Of a DNA stretch of 6,900 nt, positions 1 to 5,996 are shown piece by piece (the stretch's first letter is position 1; each line of letters begins with the position of its first letter). The notes beneath the pieces are model-generated. The model made no database searches and had not been told where the DNA came from. It was given only the letters and a program-made list of their open reading frames with translations. Location of the stretch: NCBI GenBank assembly GCA_014859615.1, contig JACUTX010000141.1, positions 1 through 6,900 of the forward strand, given 5' to 3'. Made by a program: the position numbers and the translations under genes. The stretch is from Desulfuromonadales bacterium (GTDB lineage Bacteria; Desulfobacterota; Desulfuromonadia; Desulfuromonadales; UBA2294).

Positions 1-57
1 CGACAGCAAAAAACCGGCCGAAATCTTCTCTTCCACCGTTCAGTTATATTGTTTAAC

Positions 58-90
58 AAAAAAAAAGAGACTTCCTTAGATGGGAAGCCC
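58..90 (-). terminator. Rho-independent terminator of the 130-aa membrane protein gene
   Basis: Read on the minus strand, GGGCTTCC (90-83) pairs with GGAAGTCT (75-68) around a 7-base loop. Two of the eight pairs are G-U. One C follows, then a run of nine T (66-58). It lies about 70 bases after the stop codon of the 130-residue gene at 160 and is the natural end of that transcript. Nothing recognisable is seen in bases 1-57. Confidence 0.75.
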
Positions 91-159
91 TTCATTCTAC
101 CTGAACTGTTTAAAATAAGCATATACTTCTTGTCGAAACAACAGTCCCATCACCTGGTA

Positions 160-552
160 TCACTCCTGTTTTTCAACAGGATCCCCGCTCTTATTTATCT
201 TGTCTTTGTTAAAGGTGTACGGGTGCGCCTGACGACTGACAATAAAATCGGCAAAAACCTTCATCCAGATGGTCAAACCGGCCATAGCACTCCAGACCTT
301 ATACTCCAGCAGAGCGGCGGCAACGCCGAGGATCGTGACAACAGCAACCGATCCCGCCACCAGGTTAATCATGCCGGTATACGGGGCATACTTTTCCGGA
401 TTGGCCGGCGGGTCACCATTTTTCAGGGCGACTTCTGCATAATTTTTTTTGATAAAGATTCTATAAGCACGGCGCAGCCAGATGAATGCCATCGGGAAGA
501 GCGCGACAAACAAGATTATGGTTGTTGCAACAGTTATGTCAAAATTCCTCAT
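160..552 (-). CDS. Small membrane protein of unknown function (130 aa)
   Basis: I do not recognise this protein. Two clear hydrophobic helices are visible, at about residues 6-26 and 60-82, and a third, weaker one at about 86-105 that carries K98 and D102. The basic stretch after helix 1 (R27, R28, R31, K35, K36) puts the loop at 27-59 in the cytoplasm by the positive-inside rule. That loop has a Pro-rich part (DPPANPEKYAP). The C-terminal 20 or so residues are polar and charged. The ATG at 552 is supported by GGAG (563-560) seven bases upstream. The gene follows the symporter large subunit on the same strand, but a strong terminator (792-826) and about 300 bases separate them, so it is probably its own transcription unit. 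A real gene is supported by the ribosome site, the coherent membrane profile and the terminator at 58-90. Its function cannot be inferred beyond possible association with membrane transport. Confidence 0.75.
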   Translation of the reverse strand: MRNFDITVATTIILFVALFPMAFIWLRRAYRIFIKKNYAEVALKNGDPPANPEKYAPYTGMINLVAGSVAVVTILGVAAALLEYKVWSAMAGLTIWMKVFADFIVSRQAHPYTFNKDKINKSGDPVEKQE

Positions 553-784
553 TAACCAGCTCCAGTTCTTACGGCTAAAAAGAGAGCAATCACGAAATAT
601 TTGTTAGCCTGCAAAGATTCAGTGCCATCAATATCAGGTGAAGAGCTGTCAGCTTCGAACGTTTCGGAAATCGATGATTCCAAAGCTCGATGCCCGATCA
701 ATTCTTTTTTAAAAATGACGCTAATTTTTGCACTGTCTTAGCGTTTCGTTATCTTTTACCTGACACCGCAGATGCAAGCAACAA
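553..784. other. Non-coding gap with possible control region of the 130-aa gene
   Basis: No gene is seen between the symporter terminator and the 130-residue gene. A 7-bp inverted repeat, ACGCTAA (718-724) and TTAGCGT (738-744), is separated by 13 bases and could be an operator or a weak hairpin. A poor sigma70-like pair on the minus strand (TTGATC, 16-base spacer, AATCAT) lies just downstream of it in the direction of transcription. Neither is strong enough to call as a promoter. Confidence 0.4.
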
Positions 785-791
785 AAATACC

Positions 792-826
792 AAAAAAACC
801 CCGCCAGTCAGCAAGACTGGCGGGGT
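792..826 (-). terminator. Strong Rho-independent terminator of the symporter operon
   Basis: The arms ACCCCGCCAGTC (798-809) and GACTGGCGGGGT (815-826) form a perfect 12-bp GC-rich stem with a 5-base loop. On the minus strand the stem runs into seven T (798-792), the first of which is also the last base of the stem. It starts 34 bases past the stop codon of the symporter large subunit, so it ends that operon and isolates the next minus-strand gene. Confidence 0.93.
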
Positions 827-859
827 AAGATCATGGAGCATGACGCTCAGATCAAAGTT

Positions 860-2677
860 TTAATGGGCGCCACCAATCTCTTTGGAGCCGCGCGGGATAC
901 GAACCGACTCAACCAGGGCAACGATCTCTGCCGGCGGTGCCGGGAACATTCTCTTCACTGCGAACGCCGCTGCAAAGTTCACGCATGCGCCGACCGCGCC
1001 GAACGCATTCGGTGAAATACCGAAGAAGAAGTTCTCACCACCGATAGCGTTGACAAACTCCGTCCCTTTGACGAAGAAGATCCCTTTGTGAGCAAAGACG
1101 TAGAACATGGTCACACCGAGACCGGCGAGCATACCGGCGATGGCGCCTTCACGGTTCATGGTCCGGCTGAAGATGCCGAGCATAAGGACCGGGAAGATCG
1201 AGCTGGCAGCGAGACCGAACGCGATAGCGACGGTACCGGCAGCAAATCCCGGCGGATGCAGACCAAGAAGACCGGCGACCACAATCGAGCAGGCCATGGC
1301 GATTTTACCCGCCATCAGTTCGCCCTTCTCACTCAAACTCGGTACCCAGATCTCTTTGAGAAGGTCATGCGAGATCGCAGAAGAGATCGCAAGAAGCAGA
1401 CCGGCCGCGGTTGAGAGCGCTGCAGCCAGACCACCGGCTGCGACCAGAGCGATAACCCAGTTCGGCAGTTGTGCGATCTCCGGGTTGGCCAGAACCATGA
1501 TATCCTGATTAACCTTCAGCTCGCTCCCCTTCCAGCCAGCGGCTTCAACCTTGGCCATAAATTCGGGACTCTTGTTTTTATCGTTGTAATACTGGATACG
1601 ACCGTCGCCGTTTTTATCTTCAAATCCGAGCAGGCCGGTCTTTTCCCAACGCTTCATCCAATCGGGACGCTCGTTGTAAACGATACTGTTCTCTGCTATG
1701 AACAAGGAGCCGTCACCCTGCACACTCATCACAACGCCGTGGTTGATGGTCTTGTGCAGATTCATGCGGGCCATGGCGGCAACAGCCGGTGCGGTGGTGT
1801 AGAGGAGCGCAATGAAGACCAGCGCCCAACCGGCGGAAGAACGGGCCGCCTTAACCGTCGGAACGGTGAAGAAGCGGACAATAACGTGCGGCAGACCGGC
1901 GGTACCGATCATCAGCGTTACGGTATAGATAAACATGTTCAGTTTGCTGCCGGGGAGCTGAGTGGTATATTTACCAAAACCGAGATCCGTAATAACCTGG
2001 TCGAGTTTGGCGAGCAGACTGATATCGGTACCGGCAAAGTTACCACCGAGGCCGAGTTGCGGAATCGGGATGCCGGTCAACGACATGGAGATAAAGATAG
2101 CCGGGATGGTGTAAGCGAGGATCAGAACGCAGTACTGTGCGACCTGGGTATAGGTAATCCCTTTCATCCCGCCGAAAACGGCGTAAGCGAAAACAATCCC
2201 CATCCCGATGTAGATCCCCATCTCATTGGAAACCCCGAGAAAACGGGAGAAGGCCACACCGACACCGGTCATCTGACCGATGATGTAGGTGACCGAAGCC
2301 GCCAGCAGACAGATAACGGCAACGGCGCTCGCCTTTTTGGAGTAGAAACGATCGCCGACGAACTGCGGCACGGTAAATTTACCGAACTTGCGCAGATACG
2401 GGGCAAGGAGCATGGCGAGGAGAACATAACCGCCGGTCCAACCCATCAGGAAGAGACCGCCGCCGTAGCCCATGTTGGAAATCATACCGGCCATCGAGAT
2501 AAAAGAGGCCGCCGACATCCAGTCAGCGCCGGTCGCCATCCCGTTCAGAACCGGATGGACACCCCCGCCCGCGACATAAAACTCTTTGGTGCTCCCGGCA
2601 CGGGCCCAAACGGCGATGCCGATATAGAGCGCAAAAGATGCGCCGACAAATAGGTAGGTAATTGTTTGAAGATCCAT
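860..2677 (-). CDS. Sodium:solute symporter large subunit, VC_2705 subfamily (probable monocarboxylate/acetate uptake)
   Basis: A 605-residue inner-membrane transporter of the solute:sodium symporter (SSS) family, LeuT fold, expected to bring in a small carboxylate with Na+. The first helix region is at about 8-26. The broken helix with GADWMSAASF (50-59) is a typical ligand/Na+ segment. SSS motifs are GGMKGITYTQVAQY (169-182) and GTAGLPHVIVRFFTVP (258-273). The helix-8 segment LAAALSTAAGLLLAISSA (417-434) carries S422 and T423, which match the Na+-site Ser-Thr pair of PutP-type carriers. A soluble insert at about 310-400 carries an EF-hand-like loop, DKNGDGRIQYYN (354-365). The ATG at 2677 directly abuts the TAA of the small-subunit gene. 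Its Shine-Dalgarno GGAGGA (2690-2685) lies inside the last codons of that gene, so translation is probably coupled. Length and architecture fit the VC_2705 subfamily. Acetate as substrate is inferred from related ActP-type carriers and cannot be read from the sequence. Confidence 0.93.
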   Translation of the reverse strand: MDLQTITYLFVGASFALYIGIAVWARAGSTKEFYVAGGGVHPVLNGMATGADWMSAASFISMAGMISNMGYGGGLFLMGWTGGYVLLAMLLAPYLRKFGKFTVPQFVGDRFYSKKASAVAVICLLAASVTYIIGQMTGVGVAFSRFLGVSNEMGIYIGMGIVFAYAVFGGMKGITYTQVAQYCVLILAYTIPAIFISMSLTGIPIPQLGLGGNFAGTDISLLAKLDQVITDLGFGKYTTQLPGSKLNMFIYTVTLMIGTAGLPHVIVRFFTVPTVKAARSSAGWALVFIALLYTTAPAVAAMARMNLHKTINHGVVMSVQGDGSLFIAENSIVYNERPDWMKRWEKTGLLGFEDKNGDGRIQYYNDKNKSPEFMAKVEAAGWKGSELKVNQDIMVLANPEIAQLPNWVIALVAAGGLAAALSTAAGLLLAISSAISHDLLKEIWVPSLSEKGELMAGKIAMACSIVVAGLLGLHPPGFAAGTVAIAFGLAASSIFPVLMLGIFSRTMNREGAIAGMLAGLGVTMFYVFAHKGIFFVKGTEFVNAIGGENFFFGISPNAFGAVGACVNFAAAFAVKRMFPAPPAEIVALVESVRIPRGSKEIGGAH

Positions 2678-2935
2678 TTATTTCTCCTCCACGTCAAATT
2701 TAATATCGAGTTTCCCCATCTTATTACCGTAATAGAAGATGAGGATCACGAAAATGTAGAGAGATCCCTGTTGAGCAAACCAGAAACCGAGCGGGTAACC
2801 ACCCAGACTGACTTTGTTAAAAAGATCGACCAGGATGATACCGAAACCGTAAGAGACAACAAACCAGACAATTAGAACATTTCTCAGCAATTTTAGGACT
2901 TGAGTCCAATAGGCGCCACTACTTCTGTCTTCCAT
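2678..2935 (-). CDS. DUF4212 small subunit of the sodium:solute symporter
   Basis: An 85-residue protein with two membrane helices (about 17-38 and 53-72) and the family signature around GYPLGFWFAQQGS (46-58). An early Tyr-Trp (9-10) and a charged, mostly acidic C-terminal tail are also typical of DUF4212. These proteins are encoded next to VC_2705-type symporters and are presumed to be an accessory subunit; a biochemical role is not established as far as I know. An in-frame ATG at 2950 would add five residues, but GAGGAG (2948-2943) then falls inside the gene. The ATG at 2935 has this site at the ideal 7-base distance, so I choose 2935. The stop is immediately followed by the ATG of the large subunit, which makes this a two-gene operon read from a promoter in the gap upstream. 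Confidence 0.92.
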   Translation of the reverse strand: MEDRSSGAYWTQVLKLLRNVLIVWFVVSYGFGIILVDLFNKVSLGGYPLGFWFAQQGSLYIFVILIFYYGNKMGKLDIKFDVEEK

Positions 2936-2987
2936 AAAGATTCTCCTCATTAAAAGTTTAACGTCTCAACCTCAACACGAAATAAAT

Positions 2988-3009
2988 GGTCCGGAGACTT
3001 TGTCGGACC
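2988..3009 (-). promoter_or_regulatory. Hairpin in the symporter mRNA leader
   Basis: GGTCCG (2988-2993) and CGGACC (3004-3009) are perfect 6-bp complements around a 10-base loop. The hairpin would lie in the 5' leader about 50 bases before the DUF4212 start codon. On the minus strand it is followed by ATTTATTT, not a continuous T run, so it is more likely a leader structure than a full terminator. Confidence 0.4.
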
Positions 3010-3179
3010 GCCTGCTATTTCTGTGTTCCCTCAGCCTCCTTTCAAATATACCCTTCGTTCTATTCGAATTTGCGACACTCTCATCCCTGTCAATACAGGC
3101 GCTGCATTTAAAACATTTGTTTAAAAATTAAATCATCAAACCAGCGCACCAAACAGGGAATATTTTTTGTTTCCAGAAA

Positions 3180-3207
3180 ACTATCTCAAACGCTGTTTCA
3201 CTGTCAA
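3180..3207 (-). promoter_or_regulatory. Candidate sigma70 promoter of the symporter operon
   Basis: On the minus strand a perfect -35 box TTGACA (3207-3202) is followed after 16 bases by GATAGT (3185-3180), which matches four of six positions of the -10 consensus. Transcription from here would give a leader of about 240 bases before the DUF4212 gene. A second TTGACA on the same strand (about 3093-3088) lacks a good -10 partner. Confidence 0.4.
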
Positions 3208-3347
3208 GAAAAAAAATAAAACCTTGTTTGATGCTTCGGAAACAATCCTGAAATTTCTGCTGAAGAATTTCCAACTGCTTGAAAAAAAAGCTGCGATACC
3301 GAGAAAAAACAGCCAGCGGTGCCTCTTTTTATCCTAAGTTCCGGCAG

Positions 3348-3380
3348 GTTGCAGGCGCCTGGCCGCCGAGCAGCTGCAAC
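3348..3380. repeat. GC-rich inverted repeat in the gap between regulator and symporter
   Basis: GTTGCAG (3348-3354) and CTGCAAC (3374-3380) are perfect 7-bp complements around 19 GC-rich bases. Overlapping the left arm is a perfect 10-bp palindrome, CAGGCGCCTG (3352-3361). This island stands out against A/T-rich flanks. No T run follows on either strand, so it is not a terminator. It may be a protein-binding site, an RNA structure, or a remnant repeat. Confidence 0.35.
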
Positions 3381-3635
3381 AGGGTACTGTTCAATCAGTG
3401 AAGGGAATAATCTGCGTCGTATTGACAATAATTACTCTATATGGTTTTGAACCGATTACAAGTTCCGGATAAAAAAAAAGGGAGAAATAAAACAAGGTAT
3501 CTGTTAAAAAAATCTATTTTCAATAAAATTTCAAAGCAAATCAGGAGAAAGAGCCACAATGAGTCACAAAACAAAAGTTCATTTTTATTTTCCAACGAGG
3601 TCAGGGGGGAGAGATCGGGACAAAAAAAGATGAAC

Positions 3636-5096
3636 CTAGCGGGAGATCGAATCGAGCTGATAACGATCGCGAATAAAGCGGAGCAATGTCCCAACCCCTT
3701 TCAGCGCCGTCCGGAGCCGATCACGTTCCCGATCCGTCATAACCAGCGGATCAATACTGTTCGACGGTTCGTTACCGGCGGCAAGAGCCCGCATCTGCCG
3801 GTGCAGACGCAATTTAAAGAGATAAGAAAAAACGTTATCGACAATTTCCCGGAAGTCCGCACTCAGCACGCGCGACTCTTCAAGTCGATCGAGCTTGTCC
3901 CAGGTGCTCCCGTTGACAATCCCGCTCTCCAGCGCCAGCAGACTCACGCCGGAGGTGATCGCAAAGATTCCGGCTTTTTTAAGATCGACCTTCCCCTTGT
4001 TCTCGCCCCGCTTCTCAACCTTGATCCGGCCAAACATCCCGAGCGGCGGAACGAAACTGACGATGTTGCGGGCAACGTACGGCAGAAACAGCCCATGTCG
4101 TTTGATTCCGGCGAGAATAAACTGCTGCAGTTCGTGTTCAAGATCGACATCCCCGTGCAGGGTCCTAAAATCCTGAAACATCCCGAAACGCACCATATGA
4201 TCCCCGATCGGTTGCGAGAGCCACTGTTCGAGCAGCAGCTTCCAGTCGGCGAGAGCGTGTCGCCATTCAGGGTTGCTCGCCATGGTATTGGCCGAGCATT
4301 TTGGGACACCGACCTCTTCCAGAGCATCGGAGAGCCGGCAGGCAAAACGTTCGGCTGCCGCTCTCTGCTCTGCTGACAAGTCGTCGGCAAAAATCATCGC
4401 ACTGTCCTGATCGGTCCGCAGAGTCTGCTCCCCCCGCCCTTCACTCCCGAGAGCCAGAAAAGCAGCCCCGGCCGGAAGCCGGATCCCTTCATCGCGCTCC
4501 ATCAATTCGATAATACGCAAGGAAAACGAATCGTTAAAATGGGTAATCAGCTGCACAAGACTGCGGATATCCGCTCCGGCATCCGTGGCACAGTTCAACA
4601 TCTCCAGAATACGGGCATTAATAATCCGCAACTCCTGGATCGATTCGGCCCCTTCGATCTCCTGACTCATGTAAATAGGGCTGCGGGTCTGCAGACTGAG
4701 CAGATCGGTATCCGTCAGCATACCGCAGAGTTGTCCTTGATGATCGATCACAACCAGACGATGAATCTTGTGCTTGGCCATTTTAAAAATGGCTTCAAAC
4801 AGATAGCGGTCACGCTGCACCGTCACCGGCCGCGTATTCATGACGTCCTGAACCTCTACCCCGGAGATATCCCCCTTTGACTCAGCAATCAGTTTCCGAA
4901 ATTCCCTGATCGAAAAGACCCCGAGAATCGTTTCTAGCGGGTCAACCACCACGAGCCCGGAGAGATCCTTCTCATGCATGATCCGTGCAGCCTCGACAAC
5001 CGTCGTGCCGGGACTGCAGGTCACCGCCCCCCCTTTGCAGATACTGCCGACATGACTGAAGTAGAAGGTCTCTTCGCTGATACGGCTGTCCGGCAT
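3636..5096 (-). CDS. CBS-domain / DUF294 nucleotidyltransferase-like signal protein
   Basis: A soluble 486-residue protein with no signal peptide or membrane helix. Two CBS domains (about 17-73 and 81-137) form an adenine-nucleotide-sensing pair. A linker helix region follows, then the DUF294 nucleotidyltransferase-like domain with LALGSEGRGEQ and TDQD (215-231). G217, S218, D229 and D231 there match the GS and DxD residues that bind metal and nucleotide in GlnD-like enzymes. The DUF294 C-terminal domain (about 330-475) includes GKVDLKKAGIFA. The active-site residues are intact, so transferase activity is plausible, but the modified target is unknown. The ATG at 5096 has GGGGAG (5108-5103) six bases upstream. 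The next gene on the strand is the VC_2705/DUF4212 symporter. Proteins of this architecture often neighbour such symporters and acetate-activation genes, so a role in controlling carboxylate uptake or use is a fair inference. The domain calls are secure and the function is not. Confidence 0.92.
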   Translation of the reverse strand: MPDSRISEETFYFSHVGSICKGGAVTCSPGTTVVEAARIMHEKDLSGLVVVDPLETILGVFSIREFRKLIAESKGDISGVEVQDVMNTRPVTVQRDRYLFEAIFKMAKHKIHRLVVIDHQGQLCGMLTDTDLLSLQTRSPIYMSQEIEGAESIQELRIINARILEMLNCATDAGADIRSLVQLITHFNDSFSLRIIELMERDEGIRLPAGAAFLALGSEGRGEQTLRTDQDSAMIFADDLSAEQRAAAERFACRLSDALEEVGVPKCSANTMASNPEWRHALADWKLLLEQWLSQPIGDHMVRFGMFQDFRTLHGDVDLEHELQQFILAGIKRHGLFLPYVARNIVSFVPPLGMFGRIKVEKRGENKGKVDLKKAGIFAITSGVSLLALESGIVNGSTWDKLDRLEESRVLSADFREIVDNVFSYLFKLRLHRQMRALAAGNEPSNSIDPLVMTDRERDRLRTALKGVGTLLRFIRDRYQLDSISR

Positions 5097-5208
5097 AGAT
5101 TTCTCCCCACAAAAAGCAAAGATGAAAGCTTATCTTCACCTAATTTGCGCCGATGTGCAAGAACCACTTACCATAACTGTATGATCGGGCGTCATATCGA
5201 AGACCCGC

Positions 5209-5237
5209 TTTATATCTGCATCTGTAAAATATCGTAA
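5209..5237 (-). promoter_or_regulatory. Possible sigma70 promoter of the CBS-DUF294 gene
   Basis: On the minus strand TTACGA (5237-5232) is followed by a 17-base spacer and TATAAA (5214-5209). The -10 box matches five of six consensus positions and the -35 box only three. It would give a leader of about 105 bases. It is the best candidate I see upstream of the regulator, but it is weak. Confidence 0.3.
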
Positions 5238-5320
5238 TTATTCAGCACCCTGCTCAAACCACACAGCATGTGGGCTACTGCTGTTAGCGGAGGGAAGTTA
5301 AGTGATAACGTTGGACGCAG

Positions 5321-5369
5321 GCAACAGCTGTAGACCTTATGCCGTAATAGAAGGACTGCAACAGTTGTA
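5321..5369. repeat. Pair of 12-base direct repeats GCAACAG(C/T)TGTA
   Basis: The copies lie at 5321-5332 and 5358-5369, start to start 37 bases apart, and differ at one base. Each contains a small dyad (ACAGCTGT in the first, CAACAGTTG in the second). They sit just upstream of the tRNA promoter and could bind a regulator, but this may be chance. Confidence 0.3.
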
Positions 5370-5397
5370 AATATCTTTGTTATGAAGAATCTTGCGC

Positions 5398-5426
5398 TTG
5401 ACCGCCACCCTCTCTCACTATATACT
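5398..5426 (+). promoter_or_regulatory. Sigma70 promoter of tRNA-Leu
   Basis: TTGACC (5398-5403), a 17-base spacer and TATACT (5421-5426) each match five of six consensus bases. A GC-rich discriminator, CGCG (5427-5430), follows, as is common for stable-RNA promoters under stringent control. The start point would fall near 5432-5434, only a few bases before the mature tRNA 5' end. Confidence 0.8.
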
Positions 5427-5438
5427 CGCGAAAAATTT

Positions 5439-5523
5439 GCCGAAGTGGTGGAATTGGTAGACACGACGGTCTCAAACACCGTTGCTTCACGGCGTGCCGG
5501 TTCGAGTCCGGCCTTCGGTACCA
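5439..5523 (+). tRNA. tRNA-Leu, anticodon CAA
   Basis: A complete class II tRNA of 85 bases. The acceptor arm GCCGAAG (5439-5445) pairs with CTTCGGT (5513-5519), with one G-U at the end, then discriminator A and an encoded CCA (5521-5523). The anticodon stem ACGGT (5466-5470) pairs with ACCGT (5478-5482) around the loop CTCAAAC, giving anticodon CAA (5473-5475), which reads UUG leucine codons. A long variable arm follows (about 5483-5495). The T arm is GCCGG-TTCGAGT-CCGGC (5496-5512). The D arm contains the usual GGTAGA. All features match bacterial leucine tRNAs. The gene is a single-tRNA unit with its own promoter and terminator. Confidence 0.97.
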
Positions 5524-5526
5524 TCT

Positions 5527-5569
5527 AAAAGAAATGGCCCCTGATTCGTCACAGGGGCCATTTCTTTTT
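5527..5569 (+). terminator. Rho-independent terminator of tRNA-Leu
   Basis: A perfect 17-bp stem is formed by 5527-5543 and 5552-5568, with core GGCCCCTG/CAGGGGCC and an 8-base loop, ending in a run of five T (5565-5569). It starts four bases after the tRNA CCA. The A run at the base of the left arm would give a short T run on the minus strand too, so weak bidirectional action is possible. Confidence 0.92.
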
Positions 5570-5746
5570 GCAAAATCAGCCAACTTTCGCGGCCGCCATG
5601 TGACCCGTCGAGCGAAACGTCCAGCACAAAGTCACCCGCAGAGCAACGCAAAATCCAACAATAAAGCCGGCGCTGATTCTGACTCCAGCCGCCGTCTGCC
5701 TTCAGCAAATAGTGTTCGCTTTTCCGGGGGCGCGATATGTTTTTTG

Positions 5747-5764
5747 CTGATCTGGTTTGATCAG
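5747..5764. promoter_or_regulatory. Operator-like dyad CTGATC-N6-GATCAG
   Basis: Perfect 6-bp inverted arms (5747-5752 and 5759-5764) flank six bases. The overlapping ATCTGGTTT (5750-5758) shares ATCTGGTT with the two direct repeats near the dehydrogenase promoter. The half-site resembles the CTGGT-type sites bound by some GntR-family regulators, but this is only a resemblance. Confidence 0.3.
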
Positions 5765-5941
5765 GTCTCTTGCATTAATTGCCCTGTTGCTTTGCATGAA
5801 AAAAAGATGATCGCCAAGTGCTTAAAACCGGTCAATGGACCATCGAGTATAAAAGAGAATAGCGACAAACGGCTTTGACAAACTCCTCACCGAGTGCGGG
5901 GCTAAATAGATCCGTTTTTTTTCGGGCTAGCCAGACCACGG

Positions 5942-5971
5942 TTGTCCTTTTACTGAAAACTGGTGTAGTAT
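5942..5971 (+). promoter_or_regulatory. Candidate sigma70 promoter of the dehydrogenase gene
   Basis: TTGTCC (5942-5947), an 18-base spacer and TAGTAT (5966-5971) form a moderate match. Transcription would start near 5978, giving a leader of about 40 bases. The first TATCTGGTT repeat overlaps the -10 box, which would suit a repressor site. Confidence 0.4.
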
Positions 5972-5996
5972 CTGGTTGTTTTTCACATATCTGGTT
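5969..5996. repeat. Direct repeats TATCTGGTT at the dehydrogenase promoter
   Basis: Two identical 9-base copies (5969-5977 and 5988-5996) are separated by 10 bases, a 19-base period close to two turns of DNA. One overlaps the candidate -10 box and the other lies in the leader just before the ribosome site. A transcription factor binding site is a reasonable guess. Confidence 0.4.

Larger units (their letters stand above)
2936..3635. other. 700-base non-coding gap: symporter leader and promoter region, 3' region of the regulator gene
   Basis: No convincing gene is seen here on either strand. The stretch is rich in A/T runs (3110-3250 and 3440-3600) around a GC-rich island (about 3340-3385). 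It holds a candidate promoter for the symporter operon, a hairpin near that operon's start, a purine-rich AAAGGAGG on the minus strand (about 3043-3036) with no start codon at a usable distance, and a GC-rich inverted repeat. I find no clear hairpin terminator after the regulator's stop codon at 3636. Its transcript may end by Rho or run on into the symporter operon. Confidence 0.55.
5097..5438. other. Divergent gap between the regulator gene and tRNA-Leu
   Basis: No gene is supported in these 342 bases. The gap separates minus-strand from plus-strand genes and holds a weak promoter candidate for the regulator (5209-5237) and the strong tRNA promoter (5398-5426). It also holds a small 5-bp hairpin, CCACA/TGTGG (5259-5273), and two near-identical 12-base repeats, GCAACAG(C/T)TGTA (5321-5332 and 5358-5369). 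Confidence 0.5.

Noticed and set aside
610..627. Sigma54-like TGGCAC...TTGCA on the minus strand
   Set aside because: The GG and GC elements are two bases too far apart for a sigma54 promoter, a class with strict spacing.
1469..2653. Long plus-strand frame of 394 codons
   Set aside because: It is antisense to the clearly real symporter large subunit. Its translation is low-complexity and polar with no family features.
2936..2950. Five-residue longer start for the DUF4212 protein at 2950
   Set aside because: It would place the only Shine-Dalgarno sequence inside the gene; the ATG at 2935 is correctly spaced from it.
3204..3428. Minus-strand frame of 74 codons in the large gap
   Set aside because: It begins at TTG with no ribosome site, the composition is not protein-like, and it overlaps the candidate symporter promoter.
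5251..5330. Resemblance to a GEMM (cyclic dinucleotide) riboswitch, common in Geobacter relatives
   Set aside because: The AAACC-hairpin-GG start is suggestive, but the conserved GACGCAAAGCC block and tetraloop are missing in the right place, and no gene follows except the tRNA.
5439..5523. tRNA-Leu as an integration site for a mobile element
   Set aside because: No integrase gene and no second copy of the tRNA 3' end is present in the window.
5210..5524. Minus-strand frame of 104 codons ending upstream of the tRNA
   Set aside because: Its first 28 or so codons are the antisense of tRNA-Leu, a well-known source of spurious protein calls. No ribosome site supports it.
5534..5878. Plus-strand frame of 114 codons after the tRNA
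   Set aside because: Its start lies inside the tRNA terminator hairpin, there is no ribosome site, and no domain is visible.
5875..5922. TTGACA box and a T run that could be a promoter or terminator
   Set aside because: There is no -10 box at a usable distance from TTGACA, and no stable stem before the T run.
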